The notes: a model not told the origin generated them from the letters alone. Shown: positions 48,706 through 59,102, numbered from the stretch's first letter. The stretch is 64,000 bases of DNA from Acetobacter okinawensis (GCF_002153655.1 NZ_JOPJ01000001.1:1-64000), one strand, 5' to 3'. Numbers and translations: made by a program.

Positions 48706-50511
48706 TCAGGCCTCCCCCGTAGCCTGCGCAGCCCACATGGCCGCATACTGGCCCTGTGCGGCCAACAGTTGCGCATGTGTGCCACGCTCCACAACCAGCC
48801 CCTGCCCCATGACCAGAATTTCGTCTGCATCCACAATGGTGGAGAGCCGGTGGGCGATCACAAGGGTTGTCCGGCGGGCCGAAACGGTTTTGAGGGCAGC
48901 CTGAATTTCTTTTTCCGTATGTGTGTCCAACGCACTGGTAGCCTCGTCAAGCACAAGAACGCGTGGGTCTTTTAAAATCGTGCGGGCAATGGCGACGCGC
49001 TGTTTTTCGCCCCCCGAGAGCTTGAGCCCGCGCTCGCCCACCTGTGTTTCGTAGCCCTCGGGCAGGGTCATGATAAAATCGTGGATCTGGGCCAGACGGG
49101 CCGCCTCCTCCACCTGCGCGGGGGTCGCCCCCAGCCGCCCGTAGGCTATGTTGTAGCCTATGCTGTCATTGAACAGCACGGTGTCCTGCGGCACAACGCC
49201 TATGGTGGCCCGCAGGTCCGCCTGACGGTAGCAGCGCACGTCATGCCCATCCACCAGCACGGCGCCGGACCATGTATCGTAAAAACGGAACAGGAGGCGG
49301 CTTATGGTTGATTTGCCTGCCCCTGTACTGCCCACAATGGCAACCTTGTGCCCGGGCAGGGCATCAAAACTGACGCCGTGCAGAATTTCACGCTCAGGGC
49401 GGTAGCCAAAATGCACGTCGCGGAACTGCACATGCGCAGGAGCCGCATCCGCCAGCCGTGTGGCAATGGGCAGAGGTGTTGCGGGGTCGGCAACCTCGAC
49501 CGCCTCCTCTGTCAGGCCCAGCATATGCTCCAGATCAACCAGTGCGGTGCGGATACCCGAATACACGGACCCCAGAAAGTTAAGCGGGCCATAAAGCTGG
49601 AGCAGGTAGGTGTTGACCATAACAAACTCACCCACCGTAATATGCCCGCTCTCCACATCATGCCCGCCCAGCAGCATGACTGCGGCAAGGGATATGGCAA
49701 TAATGGCTGCCTGACCAAAGTTGAGCAGCCCCAGAGAATACTGGGTTTTCATGGCGGCTTTTTCGTAGCGGGCCTGCGCGTTGTCGTAGCGTCTGGCCTC
49801 GTGCTCCTCATTGCCAAAATATTTTACGGTTTCGTAATTCAGCAGGCTGTCCAACGCTCGGCCTGCGGCCTCGCTGTTTGTATCGTTCATGCGACGGCGA
49901 ATACCCAGCCGCCATGAGGTAAAGCGTACCGTAAAGACAATGTAGCTCACAATCATGACCGCGATCATGGCAACATAGGACCAGTTGAACAGCCGCCAGA
50001 TCACACACATGACCAGCAGCGCCTGCAACAGCGTGGGGGAGAGGGACATCAGCATCCGCAGCAGTGTCTCCACTGCCTCCGTGCCACGCTCTATGGCCCG
50101 CGTAACGCCACCTGTACGCCTGTCCAGATGAAAGCGCAGGGAGAGCCTGTGCATATGCACAAAGCTGCGATAGGCGGCCTGCCGCGCCACACGGAAGCGC
50201 ACCGGAGCAAACAGGGAATCCCGCAGGTTGGTCAGTGCGCCGGATACAAGGCGCACAAGCCCATACCCCACAATGAGCAATGCCGGAGCCATACCCAGAC
50301 TGTTGGGGTGCACGAACCTGTCAATGACCTTGCTGTACACAATCGGCACGGCAAGTGTTGCCAGTTCGCCTGCCACAAGAACCACCAGCACCAGCGCAAC
50401 ACGCCAGCGCAGCGCCCTGTTTTCTTGCGGCCAGAGGTACGGCAACAAACGGGAAAAAGTATGGGAAACCGGCCTGTTCAGTGGGCCAGACACTGCTCTA
50501 CGGGGGGACAT
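48706..50511 (-). CDS. ATM1-type ABC exporter (fused membrane and ATPase domains)
   Basis: A 601-residue half-transporter that works as a homodimer. Six membrane helices span about residues 30-300. In the ATPase domain Walker A is GSTGAGKST, the signature LSGGEKQRVAIAR and Walker B VLVLDEATSALD. LLNYETVKYFGNEEHE and the surrounding region match the ATM1/HMT1 group, which exports glutathione-linked sulfur or metal compounds and is tied to Fe-S biogenesis. I chose the ATG at 50511; an ATG 18 codons upstream is possible. It is divergent from the Nudix gene. Confidence 0.88.
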   Translation of the reverse strand: MSPRRAVSGPLNRPVSHTFSRLLPYLWPQENRALRWRVALVLVVLVAGELATLAVPIVYSKVIDRFVHPNSLGMAPALLIVGYGLVRLVSGALTNLRDSLFAPVRFRVARQAAYRSFVHMHRLSLRFHLDRRTGGVTRAIERGTEAVETLLRMLMSLSPTLLQALLVMCVIWRLFNWSYVAMIAVMIVSYIVFTVRFTSWRLGIRRRMNDTNSEAAGRALDSLLNYETVKYFGNEEHEARRYDNAQARYEKAAMKTQYSLGLLNFGQAAIIAISLAAVMLLGGHDVESGHITVGEFVMVNTYLLQLYGPLNFLGSVYSGIRTALVDLEHMLGLTEEAVEVADPATPLPIATRLADAAPAHVQFRDVHFGYRPEREILHGVSFDALPGHKVAIVGSTGAGKSTISRLLFRFYDTWSGAVLVDGHDVRCYRQADLRATIGVVPQDTVLFNDSIGYNIAYGRLGATPAQVEEAARLAQIHDFIMTLPEGYETQVGERGLKLSGGEKQRVAIARTILKDPRVLVLDEATSALDTHTEKEIQAALKTVSARRTTLVIAHRLSTIVDADEILVMGQGLVVERGTHAQLLAAQGQYAAMWAAQATGEA

Positions 50512-50630
50512 GCCCACGGATGTGGCACGTTGGGCGGTTTTTGCAACCCCCCGGCACCTTGCCATGCCCGTTTTATGCCCCGATAACAGCAGTCGTGTTT
50601 TGGCACAAAAAGAACTGGACCTTTGCCCCC

Positions 50631-51509
50631 ATGCCCTCCGATGCAAGCCCGTTCCTGAGGCACCTGACAGACTGCAACACCGCCAGCCCCGAGGGAAAAC
50701 GCAGCCCCCTGAGCCTTGGCGGCGTCCCTTCGGGCTGGCTGGCCCCCGAGTTGTTCACCCGCATGGAAGCCGCAGGCTTTGGCACGCGCGACAAGGGGTT
50801 TAACGTGCCCCACCCCGCAAAGCTGGAAGCACTGGGGGAAACTCTGGCGGAGGAAGGTTTTTACAAATCCCACCACGAACTGTTTGACGTCTGCACGGAC
50901 ATGGACCAGCCGGTTGTAGGCCGCATTGACCGCGGCGCACTCCCCCTGTTCGGGTTTGTGGCAACCGGGGTGCACATGAATGGTCTGGTCCGTAAGGCAG
51001 ACGGGCTTTACCTGTGGACAGGCCGACGGGCCGCCAACAAAAGGCTGGACCCTTCCAAACTGGACCATCTGGTGGCAGGGGGCATGCCCGCAGGCCACAC
51101 CCCGCGTGAAGCACTGGTGAAGGAAGCAGCCGAGGAAGCCAGCATTCCCGCAGCACTGGCGGAACAGGCTGTGCAGGCCGGACGGCTCGTGTATGCGCTG
51201 GACCGCCCGGAAGGGCTGCGCCGCGATATTTTATACTGCTACGACCTGTACCTGCCCGAAAGTTTTGAACCCACGGCGGCTGATGGCGAGGTGGAATCCT
51301 TCGCGCTCCTCCCGCTGAGCGAGGCGTACCGCATTGTGCGCGATACGGATGCGTTCAAGTTCAACGTCAACCTTGTGCTGATCGACTTATTCCTGCGCAC
51401 CGGGCTGATTGACCCGCGCAGCACGCAGGGCATGGCGCTGCGCACCGGGCTGGACAGAGGGCTATCCCCCGTCAGCCCGGGGCAAAGCGTTACGCTTCAG
51501 GCCGAGTAA
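50631..51509 (+). CDS. Nudix hydrolase with DUF4743-type N-terminal domain
   Basis: A 292-residue protein. The N-terminal domain (about 1-120) resembles the DUF4743 region found in Tnr3-like Nudix proteins. The Nudix box is VAGGMPAGHTPREALVKEAAEEAS, in which the EAAEE core is kept. Substrate is unknown; relatives act on oxidised thiamine diphosphate or other nucleoside diphosphate derivatives. The ATG at 50631 is chosen because the family match begins there, although no ribosome binding site is obvious. The last 13 bases overlap the end of glnD on the other strand. Confidence 0.82.
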   Translation: MPSDASPFLRHLTDCNTASPEGKRSPLSLGGVPSGWLAPELFTRMEAAGFGTRDKGFNVPHPAKLEALGETLAEEGFYKSHHELFDVCTDMDQPVVGRIDRGALPLFGFVATGVHMNGLVRKADGLYLWTGRRAANKRLDPSKLDHLVAGGMPAGHTPREALVKEAAEEASIPAALAEQAVQAGRLVYALDRPEGLRRDILYCYDLYLPESFEPTAADGEVESFALLPLSEAYRIVRDTDAFKFNVNLVLIDLFLRTGLIDPRSTQGMALRTGLDRGLSPVSPGQSVTLQAE

Positions 51510-54442
51510 CGGGCGTTGGCACAGGCGGAAGCCTCGGCCTCCGCCTCTTTCAGCCCGGCCAGCAGCCGCTCGCGGATTTCCTCCAGCCGTTTTTTGTCGG
51601 TAATTTTAAGGCCGAACAGGTCTTTGACGTAAAACACGTCCACCGCCCGCACTCCGTAGGTTGTAATATGGGCGGAGGCGATCTGGAGGTTCTCCCGGCT
51701 CATGGCGGCGGTCACGTCATGCAGCAGGCCGGGGCGGTCACGACCATTGATTTCAATCACCGTGTAGGTGTTGGACACGCCGTTATCCACGACCACACGG
51801 GGTGGTACGTGGATGGCGCGCATACGCAGCGGCATGTGGCCAAAACCCGCACGGGCTATTTCCGCCCCAATATCAAGTTGCCCGCTCAGCCCCTGCTCAA
51901 TGAGTGATGTCAGGCGCGCAAGGCGGTGCGTCTCCTCATACGCCTGACCCGACGTATCCTGAATCCAGAACGTATCCAGCGCCATGCCGTGGGTCATGGT
52001 GTGGATGCGCGCATCCACAATGGAGGCCCCGGCCAGCGCCAGTGCGCCAGCAATTTTGGAAAACAGGCCCGGCACGTCCACCGTATAGACGGTCACTTCC
52101 GTAACACCACGCGCTGGCAGGGGTAGCACCTCAACCGTAAGGGGGGCGCCACGGGCATCTGCCTCGCGGATCAGGCGGGCGTGGCGGCTGTGCGTTTCAT
52201 AATCGAACGACAGCCAGTACCCTGCGTAACCCAACCCGAGAAAGTGCTCGATATCGCGCTGGGGAACACCTTCCTCACCCAGAATTTGTGCTGTTACGTC
52301 CTTGGCATGGCGCACGCGCACATCGCGCTCCGTGGTGGACAGGCCGCCTGCCAGCACTTCCGCCACCCGCATGTACAGCTCACGCAGGAGTGTCGCTTTC
52401 CATGCGTTCCAGACGCGCGAACTGACCGCGCGCATGTCCACAATGGTCAGCAGCAGCAAAAGACGCAGCCGCTCGGGCGACTGGACAATATCTGCCACAT
52501 CCAGAATGGTTTTGGGGTCGTCAATATCGCGCTGGAAAGCCGTGTGGCTGAGCAGAAGGTGGTGCAGCACCAGCCAGGAGACTGTCTCCGTCTCTTCGCC
52601 CGACATGCCAAGGCGGGGGCACAACTCGGCAGCGATTTCCGACCCGATTTCCGAATGATCTCCCCCACGCCCCTTGGCCACGTCATGCAAAAGCACGGCC
52701 ATGTAGAGCGCACGGCGCGAGTGCAGGCCACGGATCAGCTCATAGGCAATGGGAATTTCATCCGCCATACGCCCTGCGGCCACTTCGTCCAGAATACGAA
52801 TGGCCTCTACCGTGTGCTCATCCACGGTGAACACGTGGTACGTATCAAACTGCATCTGCCCGACAATGCGCGCCCAGTCGGGTATAAGGCGGCCGAAAAT
52901 GCCTGTCTCGTTAAGGATATGCAGCCAGTAGGAGTGACCCGATGGCGGGTGGCTGCCATAGGCTGCCGAATAAACGGGGCTGTTTTCTTCCGCGCTGGGG
53001 GGCGGCAGCGCTGCGCCACGCCTGCGGGGGCGCTCCTCCTCCGTTGTGTCGCCACACAGCAGGTCAAGGAAGATGCGGGCCGCCTCGGGGTTGTCACGCA
53101 GGGTGGTGGCCCTGCGCTCCCAGCGGATAAGCTGGTGCCGCGCGAGTGGGTGCAGTGGACGGCGGCGCAGGCGCGCCCAGTCCAGAATCTGCATCATTTT
53201 AATGGGGTCCTGATCGAAGGAGACACCCCGGTCAGGCAATATCTGCCCATCCAGCAGGGTAAAGCCCGCCTCCCGCATGGCCTCATCCGGCTTGGCTGCG
53301 TTGGCGACCGGCCCCTGTGCCTGCCGCAGCACGGCGGGTTCGAGCACATGGGTCAGGCGCATGACTTCCCGCGCGGTCAGGAAGTAGTGGCGCATAAAGC
53401 GCTCCACCCCGTTCTGGCGGCCATGGCGGGTGTAGCCCATGCGCGCGCCAATAACGGGCTGCATGTCAAACGTCAGCCGTTCCTCCGCCCGCCCGGCCAC
53501 GTAGTGCAGGTGCAGGCGTACAGTCCACAAAAAGTCCCACGAGCGGCGCGCCCGCGCGGCTTCCTGCTCTGTCAGCAGGCCCATCCATATGAACTCGGGG
53601 GCCAGCAGGTCGCTTACATGGCGGGTACCAAAGGTGTTGCGGCACATCCAGTAAAGGGTTTGCAGGTCCCGCAGGCCGCCGCGGCCTTCCTTGATGTTGG
53701 GCTCGACCAGATACGGGCTATCCCCAAAACGGCGGTGCCGCTCCAGCCGCTCGCGCCGCTTGTCATGGATAAAGCCCGCAGCCCCCGCCTCCACACAGGA
53801 GAGGATGTAGCGGGCCTCAAACATGGCAAAGAGTGCGGTATCCCCATCCAGCAGGCGGGCATCAAGCAGGGCCGTGCGGACTGTTGTGTCCTTGGCTGCT
53901 TCGGCAATACATTCATCAATCGTGCGGGTGGCGTGGCCGACCTTGACCCCCAGATCCCACAGAAAATACAGAACATATTCAACCACAGGGTGCGCGCGCT
54001 CACCTGCCCCCTGCGCAATAAGGAACAGCAGGTCAATATCGCTGAATGGCGCCAGAAGCCCCCGCCCGTAGCCCCCTGTTGCCGCTACGGCAAAACCGGA
54101 ACGCGCCCCAATGGCCAGCGGCTCGCTTGGCGTAGTTGCCCGCACGGCCAGATCCACAATGGCGCGCAGCATAACATCGGCAAAAGAGGCCAGCGTCTTG
54201 GCAGCGGCTGCCCCTTTAAGCTCGTAACTTTCAAACCGCTTGCGAATATCGGCCTGATACCGGCCCAGATGCCGCCGGAAAATGGCCACGGCCTCATCCC
54301 GCGGGGGAATGGCCGCATCATCGGGTGTGGCATCCCTCAGCTCCCGCGTCAGGCACGCGGCAAGGGATTCTGGCGTCAGGGTCGCCAGAACGGACATGTC
54401 GGTCTGCTGCCCGGCGGCAGCCTGTGCGGAAGAGGTGGGCAT
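51497..54442 (-). CDS. glnD: Bifunctional PII uridylyltransferase / uridylyl-removing enzyme
   Basis: A 981-residue nitrogen sensor that adds UMP to PII when glutamine is low and removes it when high. The nucleotidyltransferase domain has GGYGRGLLAPFSDIDLLFL. The HD hydrolase domain has LLHDVAKGRGGDHSEIG. Two C-terminal ACT domains bind glutamine (TEVTVYTVDVPGLFSKIAG and TVIEINGRDRPGLLHDVT). I chose the ATG at 54442, 47 bases after the mutS stop; ATG at 54397 is an alternative. mutS-glnD order is usual in alphaproteobacteria. Confidence 0.94.
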   Translation of the reverse strand: MPTSSAQAAAGQQTDMSVLATLTPESLAACLTRELRDATPDDAAIPPRDEAVAIFRRHLGRYQADIRKRFESYELKGAAAAKTLASFADVMLRAIVDLAVRATTPSEPLAIGARSGFAVAATGGYGRGLLAPFSDIDLLFLIAQGAGERAHPVVEYVLYFLWDLGVKVGHATRTIDECIAEAAKDTTVRTALLDARLLDGDTALFAMFEARYILSCVEAGAAGFIHDKRRERLERHRRFGDSPYLVEPNIKEGRGGLRDLQTLYWMCRNTFGTRHVSDLLAPEFIWMGLLTEQEAARARRSWDFLWTVRLHLHYVAGRAEERLTFDMQPVIGARMGYTRHGRQNGVERFMRHYFLTAREVMRLTHVLEPAVLRQAQGPVANAAKPDEAMREAGFTLLDGQILPDRGVSFDQDPIKMMQILDWARLRRRPLHPLARHQLIRWERRATTLRDNPEAARIFLDLLCGDTTEEERPRRRGAALPPPSAEENSPVYSAAYGSHPPSGHSYWLHILNETGIFGRLIPDWARIVGQMQFDTYHVFTVDEHTVEAIRILDEVAAGRMADEIPIAYELIRGLHSRRALYMAVLLHDVAKGRGGDHSEIGSEIAAELCPRLGMSGEETETVSWLVLHHLLLSHTAFQRDIDDPKTILDVADIVQSPERLRLLLLLTIVDMRAVSSRVWNAWKATLLRELYMRVAEVLAGGLSTTERDVRVRHAKDVTAQILGEEGVPQRDIEHFLGLGYAGYWLSFDYETHSRHARLIREADARGAPLTVEVLPLPARGVTEVTVYTVDVPGLFSKIAGALALAGASIVDARIHTMTHGMALDTFWIQDTSGQAYEETHRLARLTSLIEQGLSGQLDIGAEIARAGFGHMPLRMRAIHVPPRVVVDNGVSNTYTVIEINGRDRPGLLHDVTAAMSRENLQIASAHITTYGVRAVDVFYVKDLFGLKITDKKRLEEIRERLLAGLKEAEAEASACANARYSA

Positions 54443-54488
54443 AGGGGTACGGGTTCTGCTCCTGAAAACGGTCGGGGGAAAAGGGGAT

Positions 54489-57158
54489 TCAGTCGTCAGC
54501 GGGCGCTGCGGCATCCTGCACGGCCTGCCTGCGCAGGTCATACAGCATATCCAGTGCGGCCCGTGGGGTCAGACTGTCCGGATCAATCTCCATCAATCGT
54601 TTACTTAACGTATTTTCGCATGGTGGGGGTAATGTCTTCTGTGTGTCAAAAAGCGGTAAGGGTTCGGGTATGGTATTTTCAGCACGTTCGAGTTCACGCA
54701 GCAGCCGCCCTGCCCGCTCCACCACATTGACCGGCACACCAGCCAGACGCGCCACATGCACACCCCAGCTTTTTTTTGCTGATCCTGCAAGCACTTCGTG
54801 TAAAAAAACGATCTGCCCACGCCACTCCCGCACAGCCATTGTATGCAGGCACAGGCGTGGCAGCGTATCCACAAGACGTGACAGTTCGTGGAAGTGGGTT
54901 GCAAAAATTGCACGACAGCGCACCGTTGAATGCAGGGCCTCCAGCACGGACCATGCAATGGCCAGCCCGTCCAGCGTTGCCGTACCCCGCCCGATCTCGT
55001 CCACCACCACAAGCGAGCGCGGCCCGGCCTGATTGAGAATGGCGGCTGTTTCGGTCATTTCCACCATAAAGGTGGAGCGCCCGCGCGCCAGATCGTCCGA
55101 TGCCCCTACGCGGGAGAACAACTGGTCCACAACCCCGATGCGCGCACTGTCTGCCGCAACAGGAAAGCCCCCTTGCGCCAGAATAACGGCCAGTGCGGTC
55201 TGGCGCAGGAATGTTGACTTACCGGCCATGTTGGGGCCGGTCAGCAGCATAACGCGCCGCTCGGGGGCCAGCACGCAGCCATTGGGCGTAAAGCGCGTAC
55301 CCGGCGGCAGGGCCGCCTCCACCACAGGATGGCGGCAGCCTTGCAGGTCAAACGCCGTGTCCTCGCTGACTTCTGGCCTGCACCATGTGCCCCCTGCCGC
55401 CAGCGCAGCGCACGACTGCAACACATCGAGCACCGCAAGGGCCTGCGCAAGCCGGGGCAGGTCACGCTCGGCCAGCACTTTGGCCGTAAGCTCCGCAAAC
55501 ACTGCTTTTTCGCGCTGGGCAGCTTTTTCTGCCGCCTCGGTAATGCGCACGTTCAGGCTGGCCAGTTCTTCCGTGGCAAAGCGTGCGGTGCTGGCCGTAC
55601 CCTGACGCAGAATAAGGTCTGCATTATCCTTGAGCCGCGCACTCACCCCTACGGGGACTTCCATCACATAACCAAGCTGTGCGTGATGGCGGATTTTGAG
55701 GTTGGAGACACCAAAGCGCGTTGCGTACTCAGCCTGCAAGGCGGCAATCAGACGGCGCGAGTTATCACGCAAGGTCCGGTGCTCATCCAACGCGCTGTCA
55801 TAGCCTGTGGCAATAACCCCACCATCATCCAGCCGGGCGGGCAATTCTTCCGCCAGCGCCACGCGCAGTTCGGCCTCCAACGACTGTGCAGCCCCAAGCC
55901 ATGCAAAGGCATCGGCCAGAATAACCGGCAGTCCGGCAGCTTGCGCCGCATCGCCCTGCCCCAGCAGAATACGGGCCGCCTCACGCGCGGCACCCAGCCC
56001 GTCCCTGACCCCTGCCATATCGCGCGGCAACCCACGCCCGAGGGAAAGGCGGCCCAATGCACGGGCAATATCGGGCGCACGCTTGAGCGCATCACGCAGG
56101 GCCGTGCTGCGGGCCGTATGCTCCTTAAGCCACCACCAGCCACTCTGGCGCGCGGCAATAGCTTCCACCTGCGTAAGGGGGGAGGCCAGCCACTCGGCCA
56201 GCATACGCGCACCTGCCGCACTGACCGTGCGGTTCATGGCGGCAAACAGCGTGTGCTCCCCGCCCCCATCGCGCGCGCGCAGAATATCCAGACTGGCGCG
56301 GGTCGCAGGGTCAATCCCCAGCACACCGCTCTGGCTTTGCGGAATGGGGTGTGTCAGGCGTGGCAATCTGCCTGCCTGCGAGCGACGGACATAGTCCACC
56401 GCCATGGCCGCGGCCATGCTCTCCTCATCCGAGAAGGTCCCAAACGCCTCAATACTCGCCACATCAAAAGCTGCGGCCAGTCGCTGGCGTGCACTACCTG
56501 CGGCAGGCAATGTGGCCTCGGGGGCGCGCCGGGCATCATAATCCCCCAGATCCACCCCCGCAGTAGCCAGAATTTCCGCCGGGTCCAAGCGGCCAAGCAG
56601 GGCGGGCAATGCTGCTACAGGCAGGTTTGCGGTCTCAAACAGGCCGGTGGACACATCAATCCACGCCGCCCCAAGCTGGTCTGCCTCCTGTGGTGCGCTC
56701 TCTTTCCTGCGTTTGCCTCTGGCGGCCTCTTCGGGGCGGACCAGTGCGAGCAGCAGGTTGGAGCGCCCGGGCTCCAGCAGTTCATCCTCGGTCAGGGTTC
56801 CGGGGGTGACAACCCGCACAATCGCACGGGCCAGCGGCCCCTTGCTGGCGGGGCGCCCCTTGTGTGGCACCTCTGTCTGCTCAGCCACAGCCACCCGAAA
56901 ACCACGGCGAATCAGGCGGGACAGATAAGCCGGAGCCGCACCAACCGGCACACCGCACATGGCTATGGGTTCGCCCCCATGGTTGCCTCTGGCGGTCAGG
57001 GCGATGTCCAGCGCGGCGGCGGCGGCAATGGCGTCATCAAAAAACAGCTCGTAAAAATCACCCATCCTGAAAAACAGAAGAGCTTCGGGGTTTTCTGCCT
57101 TGAGGGCGAACCATTGCGCCATAGCTGGCGTAGCGCCATCGGGAGAGATACGTGTCAT
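54489..57158 (-). CDS. mutS: DNA mismatch repair protein MutS
   Basis: An 889-residue mismatch-recognition ATPase. The N-terminal FYE motif that stacks on the mismatch lies in FRMGDFYELFFDDA. The C-terminal ATPase has Walker A TGPNMAGKSTFLRQ, then GASDDLARGRSTFMVEM and Walker B LVVVDEIGRGTATLDG. The middle connector and lever domains are complete. No mutL gene is in the window. glnD follows it on the same strand. Confidence 0.96.
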   Translation of the reverse strand: MTRISPDGATPAMAQWFALKAENPEALLFFRMGDFYELFFDDAIAAAAALDIALTARGNHGGEPIAMCGVPVGAAPAYLSRLIRRGFRVAVAEQTEVPHKGRPASKGPLARAIVRVVTPGTLTEDELLEPGRSNLLLALVRPEEAARGKRRKESAPQEADQLGAAWIDVSTGLFETANLPVAALPALLGRLDPAEILATAGVDLGDYDARRAPEATLPAAGSARQRLAAAFDVASIEAFGTFSDEESMAAAMAVDYVRRSQAGRLPRLTHPIPQSQSGVLGIDPATRASLDILRARDGGGEHTLFAAMNRTVSAAGARMLAEWLASPLTQVEAIAARQSGWWWLKEHTARSTALRDALKRAPDIARALGRLSLGRGLPRDMAGVRDGLGAAREAARILLGQGDAAQAAGLPVILADAFAWLGAAQSLEAELRVALAEELPARLDDGGVIATGYDSALDEHRTLRDNSRRLIAALQAEYATRFGVSNLKIRHHAQLGYVMEVPVGVSARLKDNADLILRQGTASTARFATEELASLNVRITEAAEKAAQREKAVFAELTAKVLAERDLPRLAQALAVLDVLQSCAALAAGGTWCRPEVSEDTAFDLQGCRHPVVEAALPPGTRFTPNGCVLAPERRVMLLTGPNMAGKSTFLRQTALAVILAQGGFPVAADSARIGVVDQLFSRVGASDDLARGRSTFMVEMTETAAILNQAGPRSLVVVDEIGRGTATLDGLAIAWSVLEALHSTVRCRAIFATHFHELSRLVDTLPRLCLHTMAVREWRGQIVFLHEVLAGSAKKSWGVHVARLAGVPVNVVERAGRLLRELERAENTIPEPLPLFDTQKTLPPPCENTLSKRLMEIDPDSLTPRAALDMLYDLRRQAVQDAAAPADD

Positions 57159-57173
57159 GCCTGCATCATAAAG

Positions 57174-59102
57174 CTAGATCTGGTCGGGGCAACCACCCTG
57201 CGCCATCTGCGCCAGCCACTCTGCCGCAACAGCGAGTGGCTGGTGCCAACTGGCCACCCCCTCCGAAAAAGCAGGCTGGCGGGTGATCCGCACCGAAGGG
57301 TACCACAGACTGCGCGCAAACGCACCGCCTTGCGCGGCAGCCTGCCCGGGGGAATCTGGCACCACAACAGAGCCCGCAGCCCAGCGCCAGTCCCCACCAA
57401 AGCGGTCCAGCAGCAGGGTTGGTTTGCCAAGCAGACCGGCCAGATGAACAATCATGGTATCCACGCTCACAACCACATCCAGACCGGCCACAAGCTGTGC
57501 AGTGGCCAGCAGGTCCCCTTTGGGCAGGGGGGCGAGCGGCAAGGGAAGGCTGGCAAGACCGTCATGCGGTTGCAGGGCCTGAAAACACACCCCGTCCACA
57601 CCCCCCAGTTGCGCCAGCAAAGAAGGGGCAAGAGAGCGCCGCCGGTCAAACTGATACACCGGATTGCCCGACCAGCACAGCCCGACATGCAGCCCCTTGC
57701 GTTCGCGCACAGCACCAGCCCCGCCAAAACAGGCGGGGTCAGGCTGCCAGGCAAATGGCTCTGCCACGCCAAGGCGGTGGGGCAGGCTTAACAGGCTACA
57801 ACGGGCATTTGCCCCGCCTGCCTGCGCGGGGGAGACCAGTTGCACACGCCCGTTCCATCGGGGGAGCAGGCAGGCTGCAAACCGCTGCATGCTTTGGGGG
57901 AGCATAAGGCATATCCGCGCCCTGCTGACCGCCTGCTCCACGTAACGCAGGAACTGTAGCGTGTCGCCCAGCCCCTGCTCGGCATACAGCAGCACGGTTT
58001 TATCCGTGGCCTTACCGTCCCACTCTGGCAATGCGGCAATGCCTGTGGGCGGCGCAAGCAGGTCCCTGCGGGCCTCCCACAACGCCCAGCCCTGCGCAAA
58101 GCGGCCAGTCGCGAGGTACAGCCCACCCAGATCAAGCGCAGCCCGCGCCCGGTCCTCCACAGTGCGCGCCTGCTCCATGGCGTGGGCGAACATATTCTGT
58201 GCCGCCTGCGTACGACCAAGGTCCATCAACACCGAGCCATAGTTCAGCGCCAGACGGGCATCATGCGTGCGTAGCCTGTATGCGGCCTCCAGCTCCTGCA
58301 CGGCCATATGCAGCCTGCCCTGCGCCATATGGACAAGCCCGAGATTGCTGCGGGTTTCCGCCACATTGGGGGCTAAAGCTGCCGCGCGTTGCAGTGTCTG
58401 CTCCGCCTCCTCGTATTTGCGTTGGGCAAACAGTGCCGCACCGTGGTTGGCCAGCGCCTGCGGGTTATCCGGCATGGCGTGGGCAACGGCGGCAAAATGG
58501 GGCTCGGCCTGCGCCATACGACCATCGCGCTCCAGCACCATGGCGTGCAGGTTATGGGCAAGCACCGCCTCCCCCTCCAGTGCAAGGGCGCGGGCCGATA
58601 CGGCTACAGCCTCCGCCCCCCGCCCGCAACGGGCCAGAAATGCGGCAAGCGCCATGTGCCGCTCCTGCTCCAGAGGGCGGAGGGAGAGCGCTTTTTGCAG
58701 CGCCCGCTCGGCATCGGGCAGACGCCCGGCTGCCTCCATAACCCGGGCCATGGCATCATGCGCACGGGGGTCCGCCGGTGTGGACATGACCGCCACATTG
58801 ACTGCCGCACGCGCCGGCTCCACGTGCCCCTGCTCCAGCAGGGCCAGCCCGAGCGTGATATAAAAAAACGGTTCAGCAGCAAGCTCCACGGCCTTGCCTG
58901 CAAGGGCTATGGCGGCGGCGGAATTCCCCCCCGCCCGCGCAACACAGGCCATGGCGTGCCAGCCCTGCGCATCCACCGGGTAAGAGCGCAAATGCTCGCG
59001 CAGGAGAGATTCGGCCTGCTCCGCATCCCCCCGCGCCAGACAGGCCAGCGCCCTGTCTGCTACCGACTGCGGGGGCAAAGCCTGCGCTTTTTTTCCACCC
59101 AT
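57174..59102 (-). CDS. TPR-repeat protein with GT9-like C-terminal domain
   Basis: A 642-residue protein. Residues about 15-330 consist of tetratricopeptide repeats (for example NHGAALFAQRKYEEAEQTLQRAAALAP). The C-terminal 250 residues resemble a heptosyltransferase/GT9-like fold, with GLHVGLCWSGNPVYQFDRRRS and VVSVDTMIVHLAGLLGKPTLLL. Such fusions are found in proteobacteria and are thought to act in protein or cell-surface glycosylation; donor and acceptor are unknown. The ATG at 59102 follows GGAGG by ten bases. It is divergent from the M32 peptidase and 15 bp past the mutS start. Confidence 0.78.
   Translation of the reverse strand: MGGKKAQALPPQSVADRALACLARGDAEQAESLLREHLRSYPVDAQGWHAMACVARAGGNSAAAIALAGKAVELAAEPFFYITLGLALLEQGHVEPARAAVNVAVMSTPADPRAHDAMARVMEAAGRLPDAERALQKALSLRPLEQERHMALAAFLARCGRGAEAVAVSARALALEGEAVLAHNLHAMVLERDGRMAQAEPHFAAVAHAMPDNPQALANHGAALFAQRKYEEAEQTLQRAAALAPNVAETRSNLGLVHMAQGRLHMAVQELEAAYRLRTHDARLALNYGSVLMDLGRTQAAQNMFAHAMEQARTVEDRARAALDLGGLYLATGRFAQGWALWEARRDLLAPPTGIAALPEWDGKATDKTVLLYAEQGLGDTLQFLRYVEQAVSRARICLMLPQSMQRFAACLLPRWNGRVQLVSPAQAGGANARCSLLSLPHRLGVAEPFAWQPDPACFGGAGAVRERKGLHVGLCWSGNPVYQFDRRRSLAPSLLAQLGGVDGVCFQALQPHDGLASLPLPLAPLPKGDLLATAQLVAGLDVVVSVDTMIVHLAGLLGKPTLLLDRFGGDWRWAAGSVVVPDSPGQAAAQGGAFARSLWYPSVRITRQPAFSEGVASWHQPLAVAAEWLAQMAQGGCPDQI

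Noticed and set aside
50355-50630. Longer N-terminus for the Nudix protein
   Set aside because: The extra codons lie over the start of the divergent exporter gene and do not resemble the family.
52181-54730. An 849-codon open frame on the plus strand
   Set aside because: Antisense to glnD; composition (many Gln, His, Arg) is typical of shadow frames in GC-rich DNA.
55329-57791. An 820-codon open frame on the plus strand
   Set aside because: Antisense to mutS and the end of the TPR gene, no motif.
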